From: Epiperipatus broadwayi
Lineage: Eukaryota > Onychophora > Udeonychophora > Euonychophora > Peripatidae
Assembly: GCA_028023455.1 (NCBI GenBank)
Contig: JAQFVV010000273.1
Span: 385,489-449,488 of the forward strand
Reading direction: 5' to 3'
Length of the DNA stretch: 64,000 nt
Under the pieces are notes generated by a model, which did not search any database, was not told the DNA's origin, and worked only from the letters and a program-made list of their open reading frames with translations. This document shows, in pieces, positions 38,542 to 52,263 of this stretch (position 1 is its first letter; the number at the start of each line of letters is the position of its first letter). The translations under genes and the position numbers were made by a program.

Positions 38542-38740
38542 TAATTGACCAAACACTTTACTACTTTTACAATGTTTTATTATCCACCCTTTCCTGCACA
38601 TTACAGTTTTGATTGCCCCAGCAATATTCCTCAGAACATATCTCATTGTGAAGAAGACTGATGGGGCAATTGAAACTGTAAAGTGCAGGAAAGGGTGGAT
38701 AATAAAGCATTGTAAAAGTAGTAAAGTGTTTGGTCAATTA
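38542..38740. mobile_element. Foldback element with 79-bp inverted arms
   Basis: 38542-38620 and 38662-38740 are reverse complements at about 75 of 79 positions, with a 41-bp loop. Arms begin TAATTGACCAAACACTTTAC. The structure is that of a foldback MITE or a long hairpin. The element abuts the (TTA)n array downstream. Confidence 0.8.
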
Positions 38741-38770
38741 AGTATTATTATTATAGTTATCATATTATTT

Positions 38771-39089
<319 letters not shown>

Positions 39090-39689
39090 AGAGAAAGCAA
39101 ATCATCTTTTTACATATGCACCTTACTGATTTTATAATAACTCAACGCTGTCTGTTGAGTACAAAATAGATTATAAATCCCAAACACAAGCTGCAATGCT
39201 GTCATGTTGTGTACAGAAGCCGTTGACAGATTATAAAATGGTGAAATCATTTCTTTTTTATGTGCTTAACAAATAAATCTGAACATTATATTTATTATTA
39301 TTTTTATTAATATACTTATTTAATATAATTTGGTTTATTTGAAAATGAGTATTTGTTTGATCCTTGTGCCAAACTATTATCTTTCTTAACTTTATTTTTA
39401 AATATGTAATATAATGTTTTCTGACTAGCAATATATCTGTATTTTCTATCTTAATATTTGCAAAATCAGAACTCATTTTGGTGAATAAAGTAATTATTTG
39501 AATAATCTTTGATTTAATTGTTGATACTTATAATATTTCAGAATCTATTTTCCATAAAAAAAAATCTTTACATAAAATGAACAGATATGTGAGTATTCTT
39601 TTACCACTAAAAAGTAACTTGAATCTGAATTTTTACTGATGTTGTCAAAGATAAGTTTATATACATTAAAAACATCAAGAATATGTCAA

Positions 39690-39800
39690 GCATTGTTAGC
39701 TGAGAGGTCATCGCAGCAGCCTTGCAAGTAGTTGGTTGCAGATGGTTGTAAGTTCGCCTCCCCGCCGATGCTATGACATATGGACAAAAACATTAAGAAC
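39690..39800 (+). repeat. tRNA-derived SINE, copy 2
   Basis: A box TAGCTGAGAGG (39697-39707) fits TRGCNNARNGG exactly. B box AGTTCGCCTCC (39751-39761) fits GGTTCGANTCC at 9 of 11. Between them GCCTTGCAAGTAGTTG matches the minus-strand copy at 37 kb, as does the tail GATGCTATGACA. Box spacing is longer than in most tRNAs, suggesting a Leu/Ser-like or altered tRNA ancestor. Confidence 0.65.
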
Positions 39801-39934
39801 ATGAAGATTCTCTCCATTCTTGAACTGTTCAACATTTAGTGTAATATTTATAAATAAACTGAGGGTGAATGATTTCCTTTTAATAACAAAAATACATGAT
39901 TTTATTGCTCAATAGTAGAAAAGAAGTTTTGAGT

Positions 39935-40010
39935 GCCAGAAGCAGGAGCACTGGGATCGATATTCTGATCCCGTGTCAGTCACCCTACCAACTGTGCCAA
40001 ACTGCACAGG
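39935..40010 (-). repeat. Second tRNA-derived SINE type
   Basis: The minus strand reads TGGCACAGTTGG (39988-39999), an excellent A box, then TATCGATCCCAG (B-box-like, near 39951-39963). The rest differs from the other SINE pair, so it is a different family or a tRNA pseudogene. Confidence 0.55.
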
Positions 40011-40019
40011 ACACTTTTT

Positions 40020-42600
<2,581 letters not shown>

Positions 42601-43165
42601 GTGTCTTTTTTTAAATCTTGGTAATTTTTTTTGAAAAGTTATAAATTGTGTTGTTCCAGTAATTGTAAGTATAAAATGATTATTGCTATCTCCATGTCCT
42701 ACAATCTTTTTCTAATCAAAAACTCATTGAAATTATTAGTTAGTTTTTTAATTTAAATATAGTCTATGACTATTCAATGATAATTGCCTAAGAGTGTACA
42801 AGTGTTTTTTTTATTATATATGCACTAGATATGATTCCTATCTTACTTCTCCAGTTCAAAAGATGTTTGTAACATTTGTTGTCCTATATTATGTAATTAT
42901 TATTTTTGATTATTACTTTTGTGACACATTTATAAATTTGTTATGCCATACACATTGTTTAAAATTTCTAGGAATCTATATTTTTGAGGTGTTATTGTTA
43001 TGATTAAAAATTTGTTAGCTTTTTTTATATGATTCTTTTTTTACAAGTTTTTTTTTTTTAAATTGGAATTACTTATCTTTTATATTTTAGATTTTATTGT
43101 GAGTATTACTGTTATTTTGATGCAATCATCATAAAAAATAATATTAAAAATGTAATAAACATTAC
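42601..43165. other. Unassigned AT-rich spacer
   Basis: No motif recognised. Confidence 0.4.
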
Positions 43166-43800
43166 ATGATCACCATTTCTTTTGCTTGTTTATAATAAAA
43201 CAGGCAAAAACTCTCTATACATATTGCCACTTCATGCAAGCTAGAGTAATCAATCGATACCAGAAGGCTTGTGCATAAAATCCCTATCTAGTGCCTACTC
43301 ATCCAATATCCCCAGACTAGTTTCAGGCTTGTTCCCTTCATCAGTGAGGAGCCTTGGATCTGAGAGCACTGCACCTAGATCATAGAATCTAATGCAAACC
43401 TCCAGGAGCCACCATTTATCTATATGTAACTACAAAACTATGAGTCCTAAATTGAAAACACCATAACATTTTCAATCCAAGCACATTAGTTTATGGTCTA
43501 AACTCAGTTCAGTACCTTTACACACATTTTGGTATCTTTGGTTCTTTAATAACCATAGCCACCACTATTCTATTAGTCAGGACTGATTTTAAGCTAATAA
43601 AAATCACCTGATCATCATGTCTTATGCTTGCTTATAACTGTTATTAAAACAGGAAAAAAATATTCATACATGTTGCCACTCCATGCAAGCTCCATGCAAG
43701 CTAGAGTAATCTATGAATGTCAGAAGGCTTGTGCATAAAATCCACATCTAGTGCTTACTCATCAAATATGCTCAGACCAGTTTATGGCTTGTTTCTCATT
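43166..43800 (-). mobile_element. Retrozyme-like 442-bp repeat, about 1.4 units
   Basis: 43168-43334 and 43610-43798 are diverged direct copies, offset by 442 bp. Shared blocks include CCATGCAAGCT/TCATGCAAGCT, AGAAGGCTTGTGCATAAAATC and CTAGTGC. The first copy holds a complete minus-strand hammerhead. The second keeps only its 3' half (AAACTGGTCTGAGC on the minus strand). A tandem repeat of a few hundred bp with a hammerhead in each unit is the layout of animal retrozymes. The divergence suggests an old copy. Confidence 0.65.
43301..43359 (-). ncRNA. Type I hammerhead ribozyme (CUGAUGA type)
   Basis: On the minus strand: outer stem I AUCCAA (43354-43359), internal-loop GGC, inner stem I UCCUCA (43345-43350), core CUGAUGA (43338-43344), stem II AGG/CCU around GAACAAG, GAAA (43321-43324), minimal stem III ACU/AGU, cleavage site GUC (C at 43315), inner stem I UGGGGA (43309-43314; one G-U pair), UA, outer stem I UUGGAU (43301-43306). 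Canonical core, GUC triplet and a two-part stem I with internal loop are diagnostic of natural type I hammerheads. Predicted cut between 43315 and 43314. Activity not shown. Confidence 0.85.
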
Positions 43801-43979
43801 TTAACTAATTTTTACATTTATAATGTGAATAAATAACAATAAACCAAAAATCCATATTTTGTTATAGTAAATTATTTTACACTAATACAAATAAAAACAA
43901 TCTATTCTGATATAATAATTTAAAAAAATAACTTGATATCAACAATATAGAAAAAAATTAACACAATGATTAATTATAT

Positions 43980-44374
43980 CAGGGGTCCCCAATCTTTTTG
44001 CACTTAAGAGCACATTCTATAACACCAGACAGGTGATGGGCACCATTCATTTTTCAACCAGGTGGTGGGCACTATTTATTTTTTCAATGTAAATTTATAG
44101 TTGGATATTGTTAATAATACACATAATGTACAAAAAAATATTTATTTCAAAAATAAAATTTTAACATATAATTAACGTTTATATTTTTATGCTGTAAAAG
44201 TATAGTATGCCCTACAATTTGATTACAATATAATACAATAATTTATAAGAAATTTTAAAAATTAAATTTATTTTTTTCAGATAAATTTTTTTTATCATGT
44301 TCGGATAGTAGCGGACATGCATACAATGGTCTGCGGGCACCATGGTGCCCAAGGGCATAGGTTGGACACCCCTG
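43980..44374. mobile_element. hAT-type MITE (395 bp) with 8-bp target duplication
   Basis: Starts CAGGGGTCCCCAA and ends TTGGACACCCCTG, inverted termini matching at 11 of 13. It is flanked on both sides by the identical octamer AATTATAT (43972-43979, 44375-44382). An 8-bp duplication and CAGGGGT termini are hallmarks of hAT transposons. No transposase, so it was moved in trans. Internal text such as AGGTGATGGGCACC and GGTGCCCAAGGGC is moderately GC-rich. Confidence 0.92.
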
Positions 44375-44382
44375 AATTATAT

Positions 44383-44898
44383 CTTCAGAGAGGCATTAAT
44401 GGATTTAATGAAATATGAAATGGTTGGTGTTTTGAAATTATTTTAAATATTTATTTAAAATAAGTTGCAATTTGTTACATGTATAAACTTTGTAACTATT
44501 TTCAATAAGTCAATTTTTAAGCTTTTTTAGTTTATCTTTATCTTTTCTAAATTAAATGTTTTAACAAGATATAATTGTTGGATTACACTTACACATATTT
44601 GAATGTTTGTTATTAACTTTCTTTAATCTATTCATGTCTTGAATTCAGAACTCTATCATTTTTTTCCTTTCACATGATGAAAATATAGTAGAATTCACAG
44701 GGAATATTAATTATAATTTATAATAATTTGTTTTTTATAAATATATTTTTAATAAACAAATGTGATTGTAGGATCTTATAATTTAGTTTTTTTTTCAATC
44801 TACCTTATAAATTATATCAATTAAATAAGAGTACTATGTTTTAAAGAAAAATATTAAGTAGACCCTGTGGTTTAACATTTTATTGTATATTTTTAAGT
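44383..44898. other. Unassigned AT-rich spacer
   Basis: Nothing recognised between the MITE and the LINE 5' duplication. Confidence 0.4.
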
Positions 44899-44996
44899 AA
44901 AAATGAATAATATTAGAAAATACATATATATATAATCGTCACTTCTGAAAAATGAATAATATTAGAAAATACATATATATATAATCGTCACTTCTG
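44899..44996 (+). repeat. 49-bp tandem duplication at LINE 5' end
   Basis: Two adjacent identical 49-bp units (44899-44947, 44948-44996), each containing AATCGTCACTTCTG. The pair sits about 80 bp before the first ORF1 ATG, so it may be a LINE 5' promoter monomer duplication. Confidence 0.9.
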
Positions 44997-45074
44997 ATTT
45001 GTAATGGCCGATCATACAAGGTATTTACCTGCTTAAATTTGATGAGTATTAGGCGATACAAATCAAAATAAAAG

Positions 45075-46744
45075 ATGGGAGGAAGAGTAAAAAAAACTCA
45101 GAAGTCAAAGTGAGTATTACTAATGATAAAGATAATCTAAAGGATTTAGTTGATAGTAATTTGGAAAAAAAATAAAAATGGCAAAGATAAAATGTCCGAT
45201 AAGCCTAGGTTAAATGAATGTAAATTAGAAAAAATTAATGGTGATACTGAATTAAATAAATTTAGAGATGAAAGTGATGGTAATAGTATTAACATTAAAC
45301 TGCAACTATTGCAAACAAAAAATCATGGGAGTAAAACTTCAGGCATTGATAGAGAAAATACTAGAACAATACTTGACAGTGGCTCACATAATAACGTTGG
45401 ATTAGAAAGATCAGAGCGTGAAATATTAAAACATAGTAAGAGAAGGAAAATGAATAATGATGAAAGTTATGACTTGCCGGATGAGTGGAGTACACAAACT
45501 ACTTCAATAAAACAAATCGCAGCTAGTTCAAAATTAATAAAAATAGTAAAAGAATCAGATAATCAAAAAAAATTAATTAAAAAAGCAACAACAAATTTTG
45601 CTGAACTTAACAATAATGTTCCAGAAAATAAAAGCACAAATAGACTTACCACTAAATCTTTTGTTACTTTAAACTCTTATTGGAAAAAAAATTTCACAAG
45701 CTGCATGTCACCAAGTACATCAATTTTTAGTTTAGTTATACAAACAAATGACATTACAGGAGAACATGTGCTTGACAAACCAGATCTTAATGAATATTTA
45801 AAAGCACTCGATGCCCAGGAATTGATTAGCATGGTTAAATATACGGCCTTTTTTCCTGCTAGAGGGTTTGTTTCAATAGAATGTTACAATAAAGAACAAA
45901 AAGAAAGAGCAGAAAACTTAATTAAAGAAATACAAAAAAAAATTACTATGTAACAAAAGATCCAAACCCATTAATTTATGGAAGAATACTACACACTCCA
46001 CCAAGTTTCAATATTGAATATTTTAAAATGCAGATAGGCAATTATGCCAAGATAATAAATATGGAAAGAGAAATGATGGCGGATGTAGCCTTTCAAATTC
46101 CATCAAATGCATGGAGGGTAGTGCTAAAGTTGAAGAAAGGTGTAATGAAAGAACAGCTTCCACATAGATTATTAAAGGATAAAATGCCCATTTTCTTAGT
46201 TATAAGGGGTAGACCACCTTTGTGTTTTAAATGTGACAAAGTTGGTCATATAACAGCGATGTGTGATATGGGGAATTGCATAAAGTGTAATAAATTTGAC
46301 TGAATGAATCACCTGTGTAATAATTCGCCTATAAAGACATGGGCTAATATAGTTAATAACAATAGAGAAGAGGATAAATTGTATGAAGAACAGATATATA
46401 ATGAAATTAATACATATATATTAGCCGATGCTGAGTGTTTATCAGTTGAACCTGATACACATGCTGATAGTAGTAAAACCTCTGAAGAAGATTATGACAC
46501 TGACTCGCGGATGGAAAGTGTGGTGGAAGACAGGGATATTGTAGCTCTATCGGTAGAATCTCTCAAACAACAAGTAAATAAAAAGGAATGCAGAAGAAAA
46601 GCCAACATGGAAGATATAGCTGATGAGGGCAATAATGATAATAAGCAAGCAAATACTGATGTGCTAATATTGCCTATTCAGGATAGAGAACCTTTATATG
46701 ATGATGTTAATGATAAGGAATATGATGAAAAAAAACTAAATTAA
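45075..46744 (+). pseudogene. LINE ORF1 (gag-like, two zinc knuckles)
   Basis: Candidate start ATG at 45075 (MGGRVKK) is followed by frame slips at A runs near 45088 and 45166. The long frame 45150-45953 is Lys/Asn-rich, with an ordered part (SLVIQTNDITGEHVLDKPDL, GFVSIECYNKEQKERAENL) that may be an RNA-recognition fold. A shift in an A9 run at about 45930 leads to 46028-46303, which carries CFKCDKVGHITAMC (CX2CX4HX4C), then CIKCNKFD, an in-frame TGA, and MNHLC completing a second knuckle. The same frame continues to 46744 with an acidic tail. RNA-binding role is inferred from the family. Confidence 0.75.
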
Positions 46745-47777
46745 AAGAGGATAATTTGTGGAGTAATATTCATATAAATTGACAAATCTTTTGCCAAATC
46801 ATGAATAAAACACTAAATATAGTATCAATTAATGTAAAAGGTATGAATGGAGGTGATAAAGCAGATAAGGTTGTGGATTACATAGCGACTCAGAAATATG
46901 ATATTATAATTTTAACTGAAACAAAGATTAGTGACAAAACATCCCCATGGATTATTGAAAAACTCTCAAATAAAAATTTATTTTTGTATAAACCTAACAT
47001 GAAATCATCACAAGGAGTGGCAGTGCTAATAAATATAAGTGTAGGTATAAGAAATATACAAACAATATTGTTACAAGTAAACTATGTGGTGGTGTCCTTT
47101 GTCATTTTTGACCAGCTTCATTACCTAATTGTGGTGTACTCAATTTCTAAGGGTAATGATATATCTAACGTGATTCATAGTGTTCAGAATAAATTGTTAC
47201 AAAAGCTGGGTATTGTTGTAGTGGGAAGTGATTTTAATTGCTCTTATCAGAATATTCCCAAACTCCTAGAACTGAAATTGGAAATGATTCATGTGTACCC
47301 ATTGAAAATGAAATATGGCAAAGATGCTTATTCATTTTTTAACAGTAGATACTCCTCACTGATTGATTTGTTCCTTGTATCCAGTGCTAAAGTTAAGGAC
47401 TCATTTATTGATACCTCTTTGGTGGCCTTCTCAGACCACTTAAGAATACTTCTCCAGATAAAGAATTATAGTTTAATCAAAAATAAAAGATATGCCTTTA
47501 TTATAAAGGAAAACATTAGGAGTCAGATTTTCCTTTTGGTTGATCAGATTTCTAACATTATCATAGTCCCAAATTATTACAATCAGATTTCAAATGTGCC
47601 TCCATGTATTGCTTGTCATAAATTAAAAAAAATTATTTCAGACTTGTGCTCTGATAGTTTGAATAATATGATGTCCCAAAATCAATTGAAAAATAGAATT
47701 ATAGAGATTAATAAAACAATGAGTGTCATTTCTGAATTGGTTGAAAATAAAGACCTGGTTGGTAAACTACAACAAGA

Positions 47778-47778
<1 letters not shown>

Positions 47779-47824
<46 letters not shown>
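47779..47824. repeat. (TA)n microsatellite inside LINE ORF2
   Basis: About 22 TA repeats encode an Ile-Tyr run (YIYIYI) and carry the reader from the endonuclease frame into a stop at 47853, while the RT continues in another frame. Dinucleotide expansion explains the frame change. Confidence 0.95.
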
Positions 47825-47825
<1 letters not shown>

Positions 47826-48654
47826 AAAATGCATGAAGATACATATATATTAAGACTAAGGAAATTAATTCTGGGGCTGGGACAAATATTAAAACCAACC
47901 TTTAATTATGCAAAAATTTATATACCTCACACAAATGGTATAGCATCTATGAAGACAATAGAAGATTCTCTAATATCAGGTGATGAGGTTGATGAATATA
48001 TGGTTGAAAGACTGAAACAGACCATGGGTAATCAGGAAATTTATGGTCATCAATATAGGATAATTACAAAGCAAACAGGGAAGGAATATATTTTGTGTCA
48101 AGAAATTACAGATGAAATTAAAAGATTGAAAATGCAAACAGTATTGGCTAATGATGTGATCCCAGCATCAGTTTATAAAAAAATCACTTATCTTATGATA
48201 GGGCCTATGTTAAAATATTTTAATCAGATGTGCTCGCAAAGATTTGAATGGCCCAGCATAAATAAAAGAGTAATCTTTAGAGTTAAAAAAGAAAGAAACA
48301 CATTAATATTTAAATTTGAAGACCTAAGAAATATATCGATTGAGGATATAGATTCTAAAATATTGGCTAAAATCTTACAAAGAAAATTGTTTAAAAGTGT
48401 CAGTGATAAAATTTCAACAGCACATCATGCTGTGAAAGGTAAGAGAGTGATAAAAGCAGCTCTTAAAATACAAGAAGCTATCAAGTATGCCAAGGACTTG
48501 AATCTGACTCAGGACTTTGCATTGAAAATTGACTTTAAATCTGCATTTGACTTGATTGACTGGGCTTATCTATTTAATGCCCTAAATGGGCTGATAAAAG
48601 ATGATCAATATTTAATAAATGCAATAATTAATTATATTACTAATAATAAAATTT

Positions 48655-48820
48655 TTTATAAAAAATTTTTGGGGGGAGGGGGGGTTTTTTCCCTTTAAAA
48701 AGGGTCCCCCAGGGGGTTTTTAGGTGGCACCCCTTTTTTTTTCTTATTTTGTTGTATCTATAAAAAAAGAAAAAAAAAAAATAAAAAAAAAAACTCCCCT
48801 TTTTTTGGGGTTTAAAAAGT
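48655..48820. other. Homopolymer-distorted patch in the RT core
   Basis: Runs of G, T, A and C of 4-12 bases succeed each other with hardly any mixed sequence, in the middle of otherwise normal coding text. VPQG (motif B) is still readable, so RT sequence lies beneath. Looks like homopolymer over-calling or low coverage in the assembly. Confidence 0.7.
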
Positions 48821-50231
48821 AACAGCCTTTCTAAATGACATAATAATAATTTTTGAAAACAGCTATAATAATGATATAGTTATAAATAAGGTTAGAAAAT
48901 TCCAACAGGCTACAGGATCAGTAGGACAGTTTGCTAAGTCAGCAGCTTGGCAATTGGCAACTGGGAAAAGAATACCAAGTGAGTTTTTAGCTTAACCTAA
49001 GTCTTTTCATGGCCTCCCCCTTTACTTATCCAAAACTAAAATGAATCATCAGTTAAATCAACTAGTAACAAAAAATAAAAGAAAGAATTAATAGTTTTTC
49101 ATATTTTAAACTCTATGAAGTGACTAGAACCAAGATTTTCAATGAAATTGCAATAGGAGTGCTTAGTTATTATGGACCTTGGTTGAAACTTTACAACAAA
49201 ACCATCCAAATGATTATACAGATGGCAAAGAAGTTTATATGGGAGAAGAAATCTAGCCTCCTCTCAACCTCTGTACTCCAGCAACCAATATATAAAGATG
49301 GACTTAATTTAATCAATCCAAAAGCTTATGTTAATTTTATTACTGCCAGGGCATATTTGAATGTAATGAAAGATCAGTCCTTCAGACCTCCAACGAGAGA
49401 TATAAGAATTTACAATGAAATGGGAGCTGAGAGAAGATCACATCTTGTGGACATGTTTATAACATACAAAGATTTACAAGATGATCTAAATTTCCAAAGT
49501 CTAGATGGAATAAAATATAAAGATTTAACAAAAGGAGATTATCAAAATGAGAGTGTGTGGTTGGGCTGTTCACTGAAAAGTGTTCTTAAAAATTCCACTC
49601 GATATATATGCCTCAATCATCCATGAAGTTTATTTTTAAGCTGATAAATGGAATCCTGCTGACTACCACCTACCTTAATATAAGGCTGGGGATGGGGTTG
49701 GATGATGTGTGTATCCTTTGTAAGAAGAGAAAAGAAACATTTATGCACCTGCTTGAGGAATGCCAGGCATTCAGGGATATGAGATAACAAGTCTTTCATA
49801 TGCCAATAATAGACCTAAAGGATCTGATAAAAAATATGTGATTAGATTTAATCTGCATAATGCAATAGTTATCCATGCATTAAAAACAATATGGCTAATT
49901 AGATGTTCTTTGGTATTTGATGATAAAAAATTCAACTGGCTGAGAAAGCTGGAAAGAGATTGGAGTGATTACTTTAACATATGTTTAAAATATTGGCCAA
50001 AGAAAACTGTAGAATCAGTGTGTGGAGGGTCTGCTCTATTCACATGTGAAATATGGTAGGAAAACATTATTTCAAGTCTAAGAATGTATTAGTAAGGTAA
50101 TCAATTACAACATGTAAATCTCTGAGGAAAATACCTTAAGTATTATGACAGTAGCTGAAGAAATGTTGTTAGAGGAACTTAAATAACCTTTGTAATTATG
50201 TAAATATTTTTGGTTTTTAATAAAGAATATT

Positions 50232-50250
50232 ACTCTCTCTCTCTCTCTCT

Positions 50251-50334
<84 letters not shown>
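50232..50334. repeat. (CT)n-(TA)n tail of the LINE
   Basis: About 10 CT repeats (50232-50252) followed by about 40 TA repeats (50253-50334), directly after AATAAAGAATATTA. Such simple repeats often mark LINE 3' ends. Confidence 0.95.
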
Positions 50335-50337
<3 letters not shown>

Positions 50338-50499
50338 AGACAGTGTGTAAAAATGTGTGTTATTTTGTATTTCATCCCAACATTTTACAAAATAAAATCT
50401 CCATTTTCCAGTGTATGTTTTAAGGAAAAACCACTAGATATCAAGTAATAATGAGCTTAAGTGTAAAATTGAGTGTGGTGTAGATAAAGGAGATATGAT

Positions 50500-51060
50500 A
50501 GAAAACAAATTTTATGAATATTATATTGGTTTACTAATAAAAAGTATTATAATACAAGATTAGATATTAAAAAATGGATATATATATATATGCCATATCA
50601 ATCTAAATTAATAAAATATATATTTAAAGATAAAAACAATATTTCACTTTGTTTCTCTCCAAATGTAAGTAGATATATTAATAATTGTAAGTGTGTTATA
50701 CATAAAGTACAAAGAAGTAATATAATTTATCAAATTATATGTAGTTACAAAACATAATATATCAGGGAATCAAAATATACTCTGGAAAAAATAATAAGAG
50801 AACATTAATTATTATATAATTATGAAAAACTCTAAGTAGTCAATTAAATACCGTCTCATTATTCCTTGACCATGAAACATCTTGTAATTTTAAATCTACT
50901 TTTAATCTAAACGATACAAAAATATCAATGGAAGAAAGAAATCATAAACAAAGGAAAAATAAAAAAGTAATGTTGAGAAATAAATTCAAAGAAAATATAA
51001 TAAATAGACAAGCAGCTAATACTGACATAAAAGGTCATAGAAAACCATGTGATAATTTGT
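50500..51060 (+). pseudogene. Penelope-like element 3' fragment with GIY-YIG
   Basis: Plus-strand text reads MPYQSKLIKYIF (about 50592-50630), LCFSPNVSRYINNCKCVIHK (about 50650-50706), SNIIYQIICSYKT then YIRESKYTLEKIIREH (about 50716-50806), matching the linker and GIY-YIG endonuclease of Penelope-like elements (compare GVVYxIPC and KVYIGxTxRxLxxRIKEH). C-terminal remnants with TKISMEERNHKQRKNKK follow. Stops are present and the RT part is missing. It directly follows the LINE tail. Confidence 0.7.
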
Positions 51061-52140
51061 GACGTTTTAATTTCTAGATTACCAACGTTTTATTGTAGCA
51101 TAATTAATATTTAGACTTACATCATAATATTTGTGAGAATTTAACATATTATAAAATCTAAGTCTATAAAAAAAATATAAATATTATTTGCAGTATAATT
51201 TATTGTCATTTGTATAAAAAGTTTTATGTTGAAAGTTTTAGAAAACATAATTCTTGCAATACGGTATAAAATATAATTTATAAAATTATTTATTATATAT
51301 ATATATGCAATTACTAGTTTTGAATATGCAAGCACTTTATTAGTGATAATAAAAAAGTTTATTATGCAAATATTTTAATTAGTACTAATCATTTAATTAA
51401 TTTTTTAAACATAACATTATTAACGTCTTAGAATAATTAATATTTTACATTACTATAATTAACTTTCATTTTTACTTAATTAAATAATTAATAAAAAATG
51501 AAATAAGCGAAAATATACAAATCTGAAATAATTTCACACACTCTATATAAAAAAGACAATATATATGAATTGCACATAAAGGATCATATAATAATATACA
51601 ACTCTAATAAACAGTAAAATTAATTTATCATTGAGATATTTTTGGTCACATTCCACTTGGTAATAATAATGCCAGCAGTATCAAATTGAGTGATTTAATA
51701 TAAATAATTACCTTTGAATTGGATCTTAGATGTACAGTTAAAGCAGGTTTTTGTTTGTCAATCATAAAAAATTATGTCTATGAATAGAAAGATTAAATCA
51801 TTAGCAAACCATTCATAACTTATTTTTTTATTAAACAAATTTATCTTTGTAAGAACAAAAATTTCAAATTAGACAAAGTAATTGAAATGCTTCTATATAA
51901 TAGATTAGAAATTTGTTGTTATTATAAATATTTTAAACACATTATAAGAGGGAATAAAAAATAAAATTAACTTAAACAAACCAATTATGCTTTTGGGTCA
52001 TTATAATCATAATCATGGTTGTTAAAAACAACAAGAACAAAAAAAAAGTTTTTTATTGGTATTTTTTTTAAAAAAAAAAAACACGTTTTGCTTATTGACA
52101 TATTAATGGCTCACTCATTAACCACCTCTTCATTTCTGCT
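51061..52140. other. Unassigned AT-rich DNA
   Basis: No gene recognised; short TA tract at about 51293-51306. Confidence 0.4.
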
Positions 52141-52202
52141 TAATAAAACAAGTCTCTAAGTATATATATATATATATATATACTTAGAGACTTGTTTTAT
52201 TA
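52141..52202. repeat. 22-bp perfect palindrome around (TA)n
   Basis: 52141-52162 (TAATAAAACAAGTCTCTAAG arm) is the exact reverse complement of 52181-52202, with TA repeats between. Another TA tract follows at 52220-52260. Confidence 0.95.
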
Positions 52203-52215
52203 TATACAAACATTA

Positions 52216-52260
<45 letters not shown>

Positions 52261-52263
<3 letters not shown>

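Larger units (their letters stand above)
46801..50059 (+). pseudogene. LINE ORF2 (AP endonuclease, RT, CCHC)
   Basis: ATG at 46801, 57 bp after ORF1. Endonuclease (residues 1-230): NIVSINVKGMN, LTETKISD, VVGSDFNCSY, SLIDLFLVS, AFSDHLRILL. An in-frame (TA)n tract at 47779-47824 then shifts the frame. RT continues in 47829-48698: LKMQTVLANDVIPASVYKKI, KIDFKSAFDLID (motif A). The motif B region is garbled by homopolymers (48655-48820). FLND stands where YADD is expected (48828-48839). The post-RT part is 49120-49626 (MAKKFIWEKKS, KDGLNLINPKAYV), and a CILCKKRKETFMHLLEEC zinc motif follows (about 49711-49764). Inactive as read. Confidence 0.8.
44899..50252 (+). mobile_element. Tx1/L1-type LINE, least damaged copy
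   Basis: Complete layout on the plus strand: 5' tandem duplication, zinc-knuckle ORF1, ORF2 with endonuclease, RT and C-terminal CCHC, then a 3' end with AATAAAG and a (CT)n-(TA)n tail. Lesions are few compared with the other LINEs, and several lie in poly-A runs, so the copy is fairly young or was damaged by sequencing errors. Confidence 0.8.
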
